The notes: generated by a model not told the origin, from the sequence alone. A stretch of 64,000 nt of DNA from Paenibacillus thermotolerans (GCF_028745515.1 NZ_JAQZSG010000009.1:62001-126000); one strand, 5' to 3'; positions 1 to 9,731 are shown, numbered from the stretch's first letter. Translations and numbers: made by a program.

Positions 1-57
1 ATGCTCGCCGAGCTGGAGAAAGCGCCGAAGGTCGCCGACCTATTAAATAACAAATAA
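1..57 (+). CDS. 3' end of an upstream gene (partial)
   Basis: Only the last 18 codons and the TAA stop are inside the window, in frame from base 1. The tail is helical and charged (MLAELEKAPKVADLLNNK). It ends 23 bases before the sialidase start, so the two are probably in one operon. Too little is visible to assign a family. Confidence 0.5.
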   Translation: MLAELEKAPKVADLLNNK

Positions 58-80
58 ACACGGGACGGGAGTTTTGCCAT

Positions 81-1421
81 ATGCCGAATATTGAAACGCA
101 AGCAGTGTTTTATCCGAATTTGTACGGTTCTAAGGCTTACCGAATTCCATCGATGATTACGACTGTCCAAGGGACCGTGATTGCCGGAATCGATGCAAGA
201 ATTGCGGATCAGACGGATAACCCGAACCAAATCGACGCTTCCATCCGGCGAAGCGTTGACCACGGGAAGACGTGGGGAGATGTTCAAAAGCTCGTTTCCT
301 TTGCCGGAGAAGGGCTGGACGGAGCGGCTGCTATCGATACCGCCCTGCTGCAGGATGAGATAACGGGCACGATCTTCATGCTCTATTGCCACACTCCCGG
401 CGGAATCGGTCTTTGGGCAAGCGAGCCGGGGATCGGATTCGATTCGGACGGCCGCAGGAAGCTGTTCGATCCGCAAGGAAATTTATATTTCCTGAACGGC
501 AGCGGAGAGGTAGCGGATGCGCAAGGGAATGCAACCGATTATACGGTGGATGCCGAAGGGTATGTATTCCAATCCGGCAAACCCCGAGGAAATATATATT
601 ACAAGAAAGGGATTCACCCGCAAGAAAGCTTGCTTGAAGCGAGAACCTCCTTCTTGCAGATAATCCAAAGCGATGACGACGGGCTGACTTGGTCCAAGCC
701 GAGAGAACTTAACTTAATGGTGAAGGAAGAATGGATGCGCTTCATCGGCTCCGGCCCCGGCCGCGGCATTCAATTAAAGTATGGAGAGAAAGCCGGCCGT
801 TTGGTTTTCCCGATCTATTTCTCGAATGAAGCGGGCCATCTCTCTTGCGCTTGCATATACAGCGACGATCATGGAGCGACTTGGAAGCGCGGAGCGTCCC
901 CGAACGACGGCAGAGAGGTGGACGGCAAGGTGCTAACCGCAAAGACGATTTCCGAACAAAAGCACTATTTGACGGAATCGCAGGTCATTGAGCTGCCGAC
1001 GGGCGAACTGAAGTATTACTTACGAAATCATTACGGGCTGCAACGAACCGCGGTCACTGCAAGCGCCGACGGCGGCGAGTCATGGGGCGAGGTGACGTTC
1101 GACAATACGCTCGTCGACCCGATCTGCCAATCGAGCGTCATTGTTTATCCGGATCAGGGAGACGGGAAGGTTCGCGTTCTGTTCTCCAACCCGGCCGATG
1201 AGAAAACAAGAATCAGAGGAACGGTCCGCTTGAGCGAAGACGGCGGAAAAACATGGCCTTACAGCAAGGTGATTGACGACGGCTACTATGGCTACTCCTG
1301 CCTGACCGTATTGCAAACCGGAGAAATCGGGGTCCTCTATGAGCGAGTATACGATTACTCGGATTGGAACAACATGGATATCCGGTTCGGCACCTTTACG
1401 CTGGATTGGTTAAAATCTTAA
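81..1421 (+). CDS. Exo-alpha-sialidase (GH33), no signal peptide
   Basis: Predicted to release terminal sialic acid from glycans. The 446-residue protein has the YRIP motif at 20-23 (first arginine of the triad) and five Asp-boxes of the S-x-D-x-G-x-T-W type near 58, 197, 261, 328 and 385, the hallmark of the six-bladed sialidase propeller. A TESQ segment near 298-301 and a GYYGYS segment near 401-406 followed by LYER fit the catalytic glutamate and tyrosine regions. An insertion of roughly 60 residues (about 120-185) lies between Asp-boxes 1 and 2, reminiscent of streptococcal-type enzymes. There is no signal peptide, so it probably acts in the cytoplasm on imported sialosides or is released by another route. 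A GGGAG ribosome binding site precedes the ATG. The next gene is YhcH/NanQ-like, which supports a sialic acid role. Confidence 0.93.
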   Translation: MPNIETQAVFYPNLYGSKAYRIPSMITTVQGTVIAGIDARIADQTDNPNQIDASIRRSVDHGKTWGDVQKLVSFAGEGLDGAAAIDTALLQDEITGTIFMLYCHTPGGIGLWASEPGIGFDSDGRRKLFDPQGNLYFLNGSGEVADAQGNATDYTVDAEGYVFQSGKPRGNIYYKKGIHPQESLLEARTSFLQIIQSDDDGLTWSKPRELNLMVKEEWMRFIGSGPGRGIQLKYGEKAGRLVFPIYFSNEAGHLSCACIYSDDHGATWKRGASPNDGREVDGKVLTAKTISEQKHYLTESQVIELPTGELKYYLRNHYGLQRTAVTASADGGESWGEVTFDNTLVDPICQSSVIVYPDQGDGKVRVLFSNPADEKTRIRGTVRLSEDGGKTWPYSKVIDDGYYGYSCLTVLQTGEIGVLYERVYDYSDWNNMDIRFGTFTLDWLKS

Positions 1422-1434
1422 ATTCATGAAGCAA

Positions 1435-1460
1435 GAGCCGCCGAGTCAGGCGGCTCTTTT
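1435..1460 (+). terminator. Hairpin terminator after the sialidase gene
   Basis: An 8-bp perfect stem (GAGCCGCC / GGCGGCTC) with a GAGTCA loop is followed by four T. The T-run is short, and the ribosome binding site of the next gene starts immediately after, so partial read-through is likely. Confidence 0.65.
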
Positions 1461-1462
1461 AA

Positions 1463-1942
<480 letters not shown>

Positions 1943-2020
1943 CGATTTGACGAATAAAAAGCGTGCGGAAGCCGCATTCTACATTCGACCGGATATGGTC
2001 AATCATGGAGGAAAGCGGCA

Positions 2021-3025
2021 TTGTACATTTCATTAAAGGCTCAGGAAAGAAACCTTGGAAGGCTGGTCTTATTTATTATCAAAATGTCCGCAGCGTCCGG
2101 AATCGCATGGGAGCTGGCTAAGCTGGCCGGTTCGAAGCATCCGTTCCTGGCGCCGCTGTCTGTAATTTTGTGTGTTCAAACGACGGTTATGACATCAGCC
2201 AAATATGCGCTGCATCGGTTAATCGGAACCGTAATCGGCGTTACGGCAACCGTCTGGGTCGCCGACGCATTATCCTTAAACGGATGGACGCTAGCGTTCC
2301 TTCTGATGCTGGTTTCCGGATTCTCATTGCTGTTCGGGAGAAAAGAAATCGTCATTCACGAAGTGGCCTTAAGCGTGCTGCTTGTTTTTTCATTGCAGAA
2401 GGAATCCGGCCATTACGGCTTGGACCGCATTCGGGATACCGTCATCGGCATTGCGGTGGCGCTCGCCGTCCATATGATCGTTACTCCTCCGAACTTAATG
2501 AAGCCCGCGCAAAGAACGGTTTTGGACCTGATGGGCCTATTAGCGGATCGATTTATGATGACCGCCGATTGGATTAGGTCCGGATGCCCTGAGGAACAGA
2601 AATCGGCGCTGCATGCGGCGGAGCAAGCTTTTCAACAAATGCTGTTTAAAGCGGAAAAAAGACTGGAGACGGCGGCGGAAAGCTTGAAGCTCAATATATT
2701 CGCGAGATCAAGCCGTTCCATGCTTCAAGACAACAAGCGTCGAATGAGTTTGGTGAAGCACGGGGCGGCGTATTTGGAAAATACGACGAACATGTTCACC
2801 GATTGGCACTCCAGCGGAACATTGTCGGGCGACGAGCGGAACCGGTGGGCGGAACAGCTCCGCTTGATCGGGGCATACTGGAGGGATCCGAGACATACTT
2901 CGTCCGGACAGCCTATTCCGGATCCGTCATCGATGAAAGTAATGCCGATCGATCAGCCTCATTACTCGGACGCCATGCATACGGCGACCGCCGCTTTTGT
3001 AAATCATCTTCAAACCACGCCTTGA
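2021..3025 (+). CDS. FUSC / aromatic acid exporter-like membrane protein
   Basis: A 334-residue protein starting at TTG with GGAGGAAAG upstream. The first 150 residues hold several hydrophobic segments with the family pattern HPFLAPLSVILCVQTTV, HRLIGTVIGV and RIRDTVIGIAVALAVH, typical of DUF939/FUSC inner-membrane proteins related to YccS and aromatic-acid efflux proteins. The C-terminal 180 residues are soluble and helical (EQAFQQMLFKAEKRLETAAE). The substrate cannot be read from the sequence. It lies between the sialidase pair and the molybdenum hydroxylase operon and is closed off by its own terminator, so it probably forms a separate unit. Confidence 0.82.
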   Translation: MYISLKAQERNLGRLVLFIIKMSAASGIAWELAKLAGSKHPFLAPLSVILCVQTTVMTSAKYALHRLIGTVIGVTATVWVADALSLNGWTLAFLLMLVSGFSLLFGRKEIVIHEVALSVLLVFSLQKESGHYGLDRIRDTVIGIAVALAVHMIVTPPNLMKPAQRTVLDLMGLLADRFMMTADWIRSGCPEEQKSALHAAEQAFQQMLFKAEKRLETAAESLKLNIFARSSRSMLQDNKRRMSLVKHGAAYLENTTNMFTDWHSSGTLSGDERNRWAEQLRLIGAYWRDPRHTSSGQPIPDPSSMKVMPIDQPHYSDAMHTATAAFVNHLQTTP

Positions 3026-3056
3026 AGACACCCGGTTAGGACGGGTGTCTTTTTTC
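3026..3056 (+). terminator. Intrinsic terminator after the FUSC gene
   Basis: The perfect stem AGACACCCG / CGGGTGTCT with a 7-base loop is followed by TTTTT. It begins directly after the stop codon. Confidence 0.92.
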
Positions 3057-3198
3057 TTTTCTTCCCTTACGTCATAACCGTTGAGCGCAATCCGTATAAT
3101 GAAACGATTAGCAGGAACGGCTGAAGGTTACGGATGTCCGAAGAAAGGAGCGATCGACAATCGAGGCGGTAGGAAGAAGTATTCCGAAGAAAGAGTCT

Positions 3199-5484
3199 AT
3201 GGGTAAGGTGACGGGGTTCGCGCTTTATACCGGCGATTATTCGGATGCGCGTATGCTTCACGCCCGCATTGCAATAAGTCCATATGCTCATGCAAAAATT
3301 GTTGATATAGACACGTCCGAAGCTTGGCTGGTGAAGGGGGTCCGCGCCGTATTGACGGGCGATAGCGTCGATGTGCTCACCGGTGAAGAAATACGAGACA
3401 GGCCGATTATCGCCAAAGATCGGGTGCGGTTTTACGGGGAAACCGTTGCGATTGTCGTCGCCGATACCGAAGCGGCGGCCAAACGTGCGGCGGATGCAAT
3501 CCGGATACGGTACGAACCGTTGCCCGTCGTGAACTCGCCTACAGAAGCTCTGCTTGAGAACGCACCGCTCATTCATGAAAGGCTCGGCGAATATGAGACG
3601 GGCCCGGGCGTCATTCCGATTCCCGGCACCAATATCGCCAGCGTGATCAAAATCCGCAAAGGCGACATGAACGTTGGCTGGAGCTTGAGCGAGGTCGTCG
3701 TCGAAAATTCAATTTCATTCGCGCCGTCGGACCATGCGGCGATGGAAACGCGAAGCGCCATTGCGGAAATCGAGCCGGACGGCCGCATTCACATCAAAAC
3801 ATCGACACAGGCCCCGTTCGCTGTGAAAAGGTATTTGGGCAAGTATTTCAATATCGATCCCGGCCGTATTATCGTGACGACGCCGTTCGTCGGGGGCGGT
3901 TACGGCGGCAAGGCGGCGATTCAGCAGGAGCTCATCGCCTATGTCGCTTCCATGGCGGTAGGCGGCCGTACGGTCAAATTCGTCAATCCGCGGGAAGAAG
4001 ATATGATCACCTCCCCCGTGCATATCGGACTTGACGCAACCGTCAAACTGGGCAGTACGAGGGAAGGGGAAATTACCGCGGCGGAAATCGTATACCGATT
4101 CGACGGAGGCGCATACAACGACAAATCCAGCGATATTGCCCGTGCCGCAGCGGGGGACTGCTCCGGGCCGTATGCGATTAACCATTTGCACTGCGACTGT
4201 CTGACGGTGTACACGAACCATCCGTACGCTTCGGCATACCGGGGATACGGGCACGCCGAGCTGACGTTTGCGATGGAGAGAGCGGTGGATGCTCTGGCGG
4301 AGCGGCTGGGGATGGATCCGTGGGAGCTTCGGATGCGGAATATTGCCGTGCCGGGCGATACCGCTCCGACGAAGGATGTCCTCACCCCAAGCAGCTTGGG
4401 GGATTTGAAGACCTGCATGCACCGATTGCGCGCGCTTACCGGCTGGGACGAGTGGCAGGTGCTGCAGCCGGGAAACAACAAGGTTCGGGCTAAAGGAATC
4501 AGCTGCTTTTGGAAAAATTCCTCGATGGATCCCAACGCCACTTCTGGCGCGATTATTACCTTCAATCCGGACGGCAGCTTGAATTTGGATACCGGGGTTG
4601 TGGAAATCGGGACCGGCACGAAAACGGTTCTCGCTCAAATCGTTGCCGAGCGAATGAAGATGAACCCGGACAACATATACGTAAAGTTCCAAATCAATAC
4701 CGAAACGACGCCGGAGCATTGGAAAACGGTGGCAAGCCGCGGCGTATTTCTGGCCGGCCGAGCGGCGCTGAAGGCGGCGGAAGATGCGATCCGGCAGCTG
4801 ATCGATATCGCTGCGTGCGTGCTGAGGGCGGACCCGGACGATTTGGAGCTCGGGTGGGAGAGAGTGTACGTACGGGCTGATCCGTCCGTCTTCGTATCCG
4901 TAAAAGACATTTGCTACGGTTATACGTACCCGAACGGAAATACGATCGGCGGCCAAATTATCGGACGCGGCAATTATACTCAGCGCCGAATGAACTATCT
5001 GGATCCCGAAACCGGGGAAGGCACGCCCGGCCCGGAATGGAACGTAGCGGCGCAGGCCGTAGAGATCGAGCTGGATACGCGGGACTATTCCTACAAGATT
5101 CTCAAGGCGATTTCCGTCAATGATGCCGGGAAGGTAATGAATCCTATGGGAGCATTAGGCCAAGTGATGGGCGGGATGATCATGGGACTCGGATTCGCTA
5201 ACCGGGAAACGTTTTACTTTAATGAGCAAGGTGTTATCTCCAATTGGAACTTACGAACTTACAATCTATTCAGATATGGCGAAAACCCCGAATATATTGT
5301 GGAATTCATCGAGAATCCGTGCTTGGACGCCCCGTACGGCGCTCGCGCGCTAGGGGAATTCGGCGTGATCGGGATGCCGGCGGCGTTAGCAAGCGCATTG
5401 TCGCGTGCCGCCGGGGTACAGCTGAACCGGCTGCCCCTGTTCCCTGAAACGATTTGGAGAGCAAAAATGGGGGCATCCGAATGA
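3199..5484 (+). CDS. Xanthine dehydrogenase-family molybdopterin-binding subunit
   Basis: Large catalytic subunit of a molybdenum hydroxylase (aldehyde/purine oxidoreductase class). Visible landmarks are KVTGFALYTGDY at the N-terminus, GGGYGGKA near 235 (cofactor loop), SAYRGYGHAELTFAMERAVD near 350, and GARALGEFG near 715, containing the family's catalytic glutamate. From the first ATG it has 761 residues. However, codons upstream in the same frame read VGRSIPKKES, which matches the conserved family N-terminus, and an AAGGAG sits at 3145-3150. The true start may therefore be near 3160 at a non-standard ATC codon. The stop overlaps the FAD subunit start (ATGA). Substrate unknown; the order Mo-FAD-FeS-XdhC-MobA is that of CoxLMS-type operons. 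Confidence 0.92.
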   Translation: MGKVTGFALYTGDYSDARMLHARIAISPYAHAKIVDIDTSEAWLVKGVRAVLTGDSVDVLTGEEIRDRPIIAKDRVRFYGETVAIVVADTEAAAKRAADAIRIRYEPLPVVNSPTEALLENAPLIHERLGEYETGPGVIPIPGTNIASVIKIRKGDMNVGWSLSEVVVENSISFAPSDHAAMETRSAIAEIEPDGRIHIKTSTQAPFAVKRYLGKYFNIDPGRIIVTTPFVGGGYGGKAAIQQELIAYVASMAVGGRTVKFVNPREEDMITSPVHIGLDATVKLGSTREGEITAAEIVYRFDGGAYNDKSSDIARAAAGDCSGPYAINHLHCDCLTVYTNHPYASAYRGYGHAELTFAMERAVDALAERLGMDPWELRMRNIAVPGDTAPTKDVLTPSSLGDLKTCMHRLRALTGWDEWQVLQPGNNKVRAKGISCFWKNSSMDPNATSGAIITFNPDGSLNLDTGVVEIGTGTKTVLAQIVAERMKMNPDNIYVKFQINTETTPEHWKTVASRGVFLAGRAALKAAEDAIRQLIDIAACVLRADPDDLELGWERVYVRADPSVFVSVKDICYGYTYPNGNTIGGQIIGRGNYTQRRMNYLDPETGEGTPGPEWNVAAQAVEIELDTRDYSYKILKAISVNDAGKVMNPMGALGQVMGGMIMGLGFANRETFYFNEQGVISNWNLRTYNLFRYGENPEYIVEFIENPCLDAPYGARALGEFGVIGMPAALASALSRAAGVQLNRLPLFPETIWRAKMGASE

Positions 5485-6314
5485 TTCCGTTTAACTTCGA
5501 ATATTATCAGCCCGCCACCGTTCACGAAGCCGTCACCTTATATCAGCATTTGGATGCCCAGCGGAAACGGCCTCTTTACTTTTCCGGCGGCACCGAAATT
5601 ATTACAATGGCAAGACTCAACCATGTGTACACCGAAGCTGTAATCGATCTAAAGCACATTCCGGAATGCCGTACGATGTCCGTTCGCGAAGGGAGCCTGA
5701 CTCTCGGTTCCGCTTTGACGCTGTCCGAGCTTCACGATTCCCGAGTGTTTCCGCTGCTTGGAGACACAGGAGCCGGCGTTGCCGATCGGACCTCCCGCAA
5801 TAAGATTACTCTAGGCGGCAATATTTGCGGACGCATTGTATTTCGCGAAGCGGTGCTGCCTCTTCTGCTGACCGACAGCAAAGTGTTGATCGCCGGACCG
5901 GCCGGCTTGAAGCAAGCTCCGATCCTTCAATTGTTCGACAAGGAATTACAGCTTCAAAGAGGGGAATTTCTCGTTCAAACCGTTACGGATCAACGTTATA
6001 CGAGAATGCCGTATGCGACCGTGAAGCGGCGGAAAGTTGCTGCGATCGATTATCCGCTCTTCACCGTGGCCGCCATTCGCACAGACGATGAAATCCGTGC
6101 CGCTTTCAGCGGACTAATCGATTTCCCTTTTCGTTCCCAAGCTGTCGAAGCCATACTGAACCGCAGAGATATTCCGCTGGAGGATAGAATCAATCGAATG
6201 CTCGGGGCGCTTCCCGCCCCGATCCTGAACGACAGCAAAGGCTCGGCGCCGTATCGGGAACTTGTGCTCAAAATAACGCTGGAAGATATGATCAGAGAGC
6301 TGGGAGGGGAATGA
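5481..6314 (+). CDS. FAD-binding subunit of the molybdenum hydroxylase
   Basis: 277 residues; the start overlaps the preceding stop as ATGA, implying translational coupling. The family FAD contacts are visible: FSGGTEI near 26-32 (pyrophosphate loop) and NKITLGGNICG near 106-116 (second FAD loop). The C-terminal third corresponds to the CO_deh_flav_C domain. It carries electrons from the 2Fe-2S subunit to the final acceptor via FAD. Slightly shorter than many CoxM/XdhB proteins but without an obvious gap. Confidence 0.9.
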   Translation: MIPFNFEYYQPATVHEAVTLYQHLDAQRKRPLYFSGGTEIITMARLNHVYTEAVIDLKHIPECRTMSVREGSLTLGSALTLSELHDSRVFPLLGDTGAGVADRTSRNKITLGGNICGRIVFREAVLPLLLTDSKVLIAGPAGLKQAPILQLFDKELQLQRGEFLVQTVTDQRYTRMPYATVKRRKVAAIDYPLFTVAAIRTDDEIRAAFSGLIDFPFRSQAVEAILNRRDIPLEDRINRMLGALPAPILNDSKGSAPYRELVLKITLEDMIRELGGE

Positions 6315-6315
6315 T

Positions 6316-6803
6316 GTGGCGGATACCCAACGGTTGATGCTCATGTTGAATCTTAACGTGAATGACGAGATGCGGTCGGCCGCCGCCCGCCCCGCGGATT
6401 TACTGCTCGATGTACTTCGCGATTCCTTAGGTCTCACCGGCGCCAAGCCCGGCTGCCGCAATGGAGACTGCGGGACGTGTACGGTGCTTGTGGACGATTC
6501 TCCCATGAAAGCTTGTTTGATGCTGGCCGTCGAAGCCGCGGGAAAAAAGATCACTACAATAGAAGGTCTTTACGATACGCCGGTTCAAACCGAGTTTATA
6601 AACAAATTCGCTTTCAGTGCGGCTACTGTACGCCGGGGTTTATCATGAATATTTACGCGCTTGCCCGTTCGCATCTCGATGCCGATCCGAAGACGATTAC
6701 GGACTGGCTGCAATCGAACATTTGCCGATGTACAAGTTATGAAGAAATTCATAATGCCGTCGTCTCGGTGTTGGGACGCCCGCCTTCAACTATTTATAAA
6801 TAG
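6316..6803 (+). pseudogene. 2Fe-2S subunit of the molybdenum hydroxylase, frameshifted
   Basis: The first part (6316 to about 6612) encodes the plant-type ferredoxin domain with CRNGDCGTC and a further cysteine in KACLM. The second 2Fe-2S domain, with QCGYCTPG and ICRCTSYEE, continues in the -1 frame to 6803. The reading frame breaks around 6611-6615, in GCTTTCAG. One additional T there would restore the family sequence F-A-F-Q-C-G-Y-C. As written, the protein would stop after 110 residues and lose the molybdenum-proximal cluster. No classical slippery heptamer is present. All other subunits and maturation genes look intact, so either a recent mutation or a homopolymer sequencing error is likely. 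The start is GTG, just after the FAD subunit stop. Confidence 0.85.
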
Positions 6804-6822
6804 GGGCTTAGGGGGTGCACGT

Positions 6823-7917
6823 ATGCTGGATATTTTACGCTTACTGGAACAATTGTGGGATTCGGGAAGAACGGCCGCAATTGCAACGATCGTTCATACT
6901 TCCGGTTCAACATATCGGGCGGTTGGAGCGAAGGGGGTTATTTTGCCAGACGGAACGATATATGGAACGTTAAGCGGCGGATGCGTGGAAGCGGATCTGT
7001 GGGAGCATGCCGCACAAGTCATGGAGACGCTGATTCCTCGGATCATTGAGTATGATTTTTACGCCGACGGCAAGGAACCTTGGGGATTAGGCACAGGCTG
7101 CAACGGAGCGTTGAAAATTTGGATCGAGCCGTTCGACCCCCGGAACCGATACGAAAGCGCGTTTGAAATGTTATCCATTTACCGGGAGCAGCTTCCGTCG
7201 TGGACCGTCATATGCTCCGACCGGCCCGATCGCTATCCGAAGGGCAAGAAATATATTCAAGGGCAAGCTCAACCGGCATTGCTGAGAGAAGCCCCGGGCG
7301 CATCGGGCTTATATGCAGTAGAATGCGGCGATGCACAGGTAGAGGTATATTTTGAAAAGCTAAAGCGGATCCCGCGACTTATCATATTCGGAGCGGGATC
7401 GGATGCCGTCCCGCTGGCACGCGGCGCAAAGCTGTTGAATTGGCACGTAACCGTCGTTGACCATAGACCGGCATATGCCAACAAAGCGCGGTTTCCGGAG
7501 GCGGACGAACTGATCGTTTCCGAGCCCGGGAAGTTGCCGGAGCAGCTTACGATCCGCGATGATGATTATGCGGTAATCATGACGCATCATTTCGAACAGG
7601 ACACATTGTATTTGCGCCATTTGCTTACGTTCCGGCTATCATATGTAGGAATTCTTGGCCCAAAGCATCGAACGAACCGGATGTTAGAGAGCGGAGCCGT
7701 ACCGCCAGGGCAGCAGGGAGAAGCGCTCCATTCTCCTGTCGGCCTTGATATCGGAGCGGAAACGCCGGAAGAAATCGCGATCAGCATTTTGTCCGAAATT
7801 ATGATGCATGTCAATGGCTCCACCGGAACATCTTTAAAGCATCGAAACGGCCCGATTCATAGAAAAGCGTCCGAACCCGGAAACCGCCTTCAGCCGAACC
7901 TTCGGAACGGCTCATGA
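6823..7917 (+). CDS. XdhC/CoxI family maturation factor
   Basis: 364 residues starting at ATG behind AGGGGGTG. The N-terminal XdhC_CoxI domain shows ATIVHTSGSTYRAVGAKG and TLSGGCVEADLW. The C-terminal Rossmann domain shows RLIIFGAGSDAVPLA near 185-200 and VTVVDHRP. The family binds molybdenum cofactor and promotes its sulfuration and insertion into xanthine-dehydrogenase-type enzymes. Its position directly behind the three structural subunits fits. The last 30 residues are polar and poorly conserved-looking. Confidence 0.9.
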   Translation: MLDILRLLEQLWDSGRTAAIATIVHTSGSTYRAVGAKGVILPDGTIYGTLSGGCVEADLWEHAAQVMETLIPRIIEYDFYADGKEPWGLGTGCNGALKIWIEPFDPRNRYESAFEMLSIYREQLPSWTVICSDRPDRYPKGKKYIQGQAQPALLREAPGASGLYAVECGDAQVEVYFEKLKRIPRLIIFGAGSDAVPLARGAKLLNWHVTVVDHRPAYANKARFPEADELIVSEPGKLPEQLTIRDDDYAVIMTHHFEQDTLYLRHLLTFRLSYVGILGPKHRTNRMLESGAVPPGQQGEALHSPVGLDIGAETPEEIAISILSEIMMHVNGSTGTSLKHRNGPIHRKASEPGNRLQPNLRNGS

Positions 7918-7928
7918 GGTGAAAAGGC

Positions 7929-8576
7929 ATGGAAGAAAACATGTCCGTCACAGCCGTTGTTTTAAGTGCCGGAATATCCTCAAGAATGGGGAAGCCGAAG
8001 CAGCTGATCCCCTTTCTAGGCGTTCCGATGCTGCAGGCCGTCATACAAAAATTGCTGCCGTTCCCGTTTGAAAGCATTATGGCGGTAGTGGGTGATCGAG
8101 GAGAGGAGATCAGGGCAAAGGTATGCATTTCGGATGCCCGGTTTCGGTGGATATCTAACGATCATTACCGCGACGGCATGAGCACATCCGTGATCGAAGC
8201 GGTAAAACAATGCAATAACGAGTCGTCCGCCGGCCTGCTGGTTGTTCTGGGCGATCAGCCGCTTCTTACGAAACAGACGATCGGTACGGTGGTGGATGCA
8301 ATTCGAGACCTAGGCGACGGCGCTTCTCGGTGCGTGATACAGACCGTTTACCGAGGACGGCCGGGACACCCTGTTTTCATACCGTCCGCACTATTCGCTC
8401 ACGTTCATGAATTAAGCGGGGATCAAGGGGCCAAGCCTCTTTTCAAATATGCCGAACGCCGCATTCAAGTCCATGTCGGAGACTTAGGGGCCATTGCGGA
8501 TGTCGACACGCCCGACGATTATCGGAACGCAATTCGGATTGCGGAGCTGAAACGGATAAGGGACGTTACCTTATAG
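7929..8576 (+). CDS. MobA/MocA-like nucleotidyltransferase
   Basis: 215 residues of the NTP_transf_3 fold. It shows the nucleotide-binding signature LSAGISSRMGKPKQLIPF near 12-29, VVLGDQPLL near 102-110 (metal-binding Asp) and RGRPGHPVF near 139-147. MocA-type enzymes convert molybdopterin cofactor to the cytosine dinucleotide form used by this hydroxylase class. As last gene of the operon it probably supplies cofactor to the enzyme encoded upstream. The exact nucleotide (CTP or GTP) cannot be read with certainty. Confidence 0.88.
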   Translation: MEENMSVTAVVLSAGISSRMGKPKQLIPFLGVPMLQAVIQKLLPFPFESIMAVVGDRGEEIRAKVCISDARFRWISNDHYRDGMSTSVIEAVKQCNNESSAGLLVVLGDQPLLTKQTIGTVVDAIRDLGDGASRCVIQTVYRGRPGHPVFIPSALFAHVHELSGDQGAKPLFKYAERRIQVHVGDLGAIADVDTPDDYRNAIRIAELKRIRDVTL

Positions 8577-8590
8577 GTTACGTCCCTGCT
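8559..8590 (+). terminator. Hairpin between convergent genes (weak terminator)
   Basis: AGGGACGTTACC and GGTTACGTCCCT form a 12-bp stem with one mismatch around a TTATA loop, overlapping the stop codon of the nucleotidyltransferase gene. There is no good T-run on either strand, so termination efficiency is uncertain. It separates two convergent genes. Confidence 0.45.
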
Positions 8591-8603
8591 TGTTGCATTG
8601 GGG

Positions 8604-9563
8604 TTACTTGTCGAATAGGGCCAAAAATTGTCCGTACCCTTCCTCTTCCAGCTTATGCTTCGGAATAAAGCGAAGGGAGGCCGAGTTAATGCAGTAACGC
8701 ATTCCCGTCGGCTGCGGACCGTCATCGAACAGATGGCCGAGATGCGAATCTCCTTCTTTGCTGCGAATTTCCACCCGAATCATATTGTGGCTCACGTCGA
8801 TCTGTTCCGTCACACGACCTTGCTCAATCGGCTTCGTGAAGGAAGGCCAGCCGCAATGAGCGTCGAATTTATCCAGCGAGCTGAACAGCGGTTCGCCCGA
8901 GACGATATCCACATAGATGCCTTCTTCTTTATGGTCCCAATATTCGTTGCGGAACGGCGGCTCCGTTCCGTTGTTCTGCGTCACCTCGTATTGCAGCGGC
9001 GTTAGCCGTTGTCTAAGCTCCGCCTCCTTGTTCGGGTCCTTCCATGCTTCCCGAATGAAACGCTCTCTCCCCGAACCCGCGAAGTACGCCTTATAACGCA
9101 CCGGGTTATGTTTGTAATAATGTTGGTGATAGTCTTCAGCCGGATAGAACGGGGAGGCAGGGAGGATCGGCGTCACGATCGGTTTCTCAAAGCGGCCGCT
9201 CTCGGCAAGCTCGCGTTTCGACTGCTCCGCGAGCTTGCGCTGTTCTTCGTTGTGCACGAAAATGGCGGTTCGATAGGAGGAACCGCGATCGGCAAACTGT
9301 CCTCCGGGATCTGTCGGATCAATTTGCCGCCAAAATAGTTCAAGCAGACGTTCATAAGGATAAACGGACGGATCGAACGTAATTTGCACCGCCTCGTAAT
9401 GTCCCGTCGTATCGGAGCATACTTGCTCATAAGTCGGATGTTCCACATGACCACCGGTATATCCGGAAACGACCGAAACGATGCCGGGCTGCTCGTCGAA
9501 CGGCTTCACCATACACCAAAAACAGCCGCCGGCGAACGTCGCCAATTCATAAGAACCGCTCAT
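8604..9563 (-). CDS. msrAB: Bifunctional methionine sulfoxide reductase MsrA-MsrB
   Basis: A 319-residue fusion that repairs both epimers of methionine sulfoxide. The MsrA domain (about 5-155) has the catalytic motif GGCFWCM and [18 protein letters not shown]. The MsrB domain (about 175-310) has [19 protein letters not shown] and [11 protein letters not shown], with the catalytic cysteine in RYCIN. The CxxC zinc pairs of many MsrB proteins are not evident. Start ATG with GGGGAGTG upstream. Monocistronic, convergent to the molybdenum operon and divergent from the next gene. Confidence 0.95.
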   Translation of the reverse strand: MSGSYELATFAGGCFWCMVKPFDEQPGIVSVVSGYTGGHVEHPTYEQVCSDTTGHYEAVQITFDPSVYPYERLLELFWRQIDPTDPGGQFADRGSSYRTAIFVHNEEQRKLAEQSKRELAESGRFEKPIVTPILPASPFYPAEDYHQHYYKHNPVRYKAYFAGSGRERFIREAWKDPNKEAELRQRLTPLQYEVTQNNGTEPPFRNEYWDHKEEGIYVDIVSGEPLFSSLDKFDAHCGWPSFTKPIEQGRVTEQIDVSHNMIRVEIRSKEGDSHLGHLFDDGPQPTGMRYCINSASLRFIPKHKLEEEGYGQFLALFDK

Positions 9564-9668
9564 TGGTTCACTCCCCTTATTGCTATAATCAAGCTTTTAT
9601 AAAAAACTATATCAGATAACGTACCGGATTCAAAAGATATGCCTGCCAATCTGAAAATAGGTAAACGC

Positions 9669-9697
9669 TTCCAAAATTGAAATAACTAATATATGAT
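9669..9697 (+). promoter_or_regulatory. Putative sigma-A promoter for the stalk-domain protein
   Basis: TTCCAA (9669-9674) and TATGAT (9692-9697) are separated by 17 bases and lie 35 bases before the start codon. The -35 element overlaps a 12-of-14 match to the catabolite-responsive element consensus at 9660-9673. Confidence 0.35.
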
Positions 9698-9731
9698 ATC
9701 GGTAAGTAATGAATAAAAGGAGGTGGCTGCG

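Noticed and set aside
3080-3100. TTGAGC ... TATAAT as a promoter for the molybdenum operon
   Set aside because: The two elements are only 8 bases apart. The TATAAT may be a real -10, but no acceptable -35 was found.
3715-4956. Long open frame (413 codons) on the minus strand
   Set aside because: It is fully antisense to the well-supported molybdopterin subunit, has low-complexity Arg/His-rich translation and no ribosome binding site.
6600-6620. Programmed -1 frameshifting in the 2Fe-2S gene
   Set aside because: No X-XXY-YYZ slippery heptamer or downstream structure is visible, and frameshifting is not known for this family.
9660-9673. cre-like sequence upstream of the stalk-domain gene
   Set aside because: It has two mismatches, including an end base, and the gene has no clear link to carbon catabolism, so it is mentioned only within the promoter entry.
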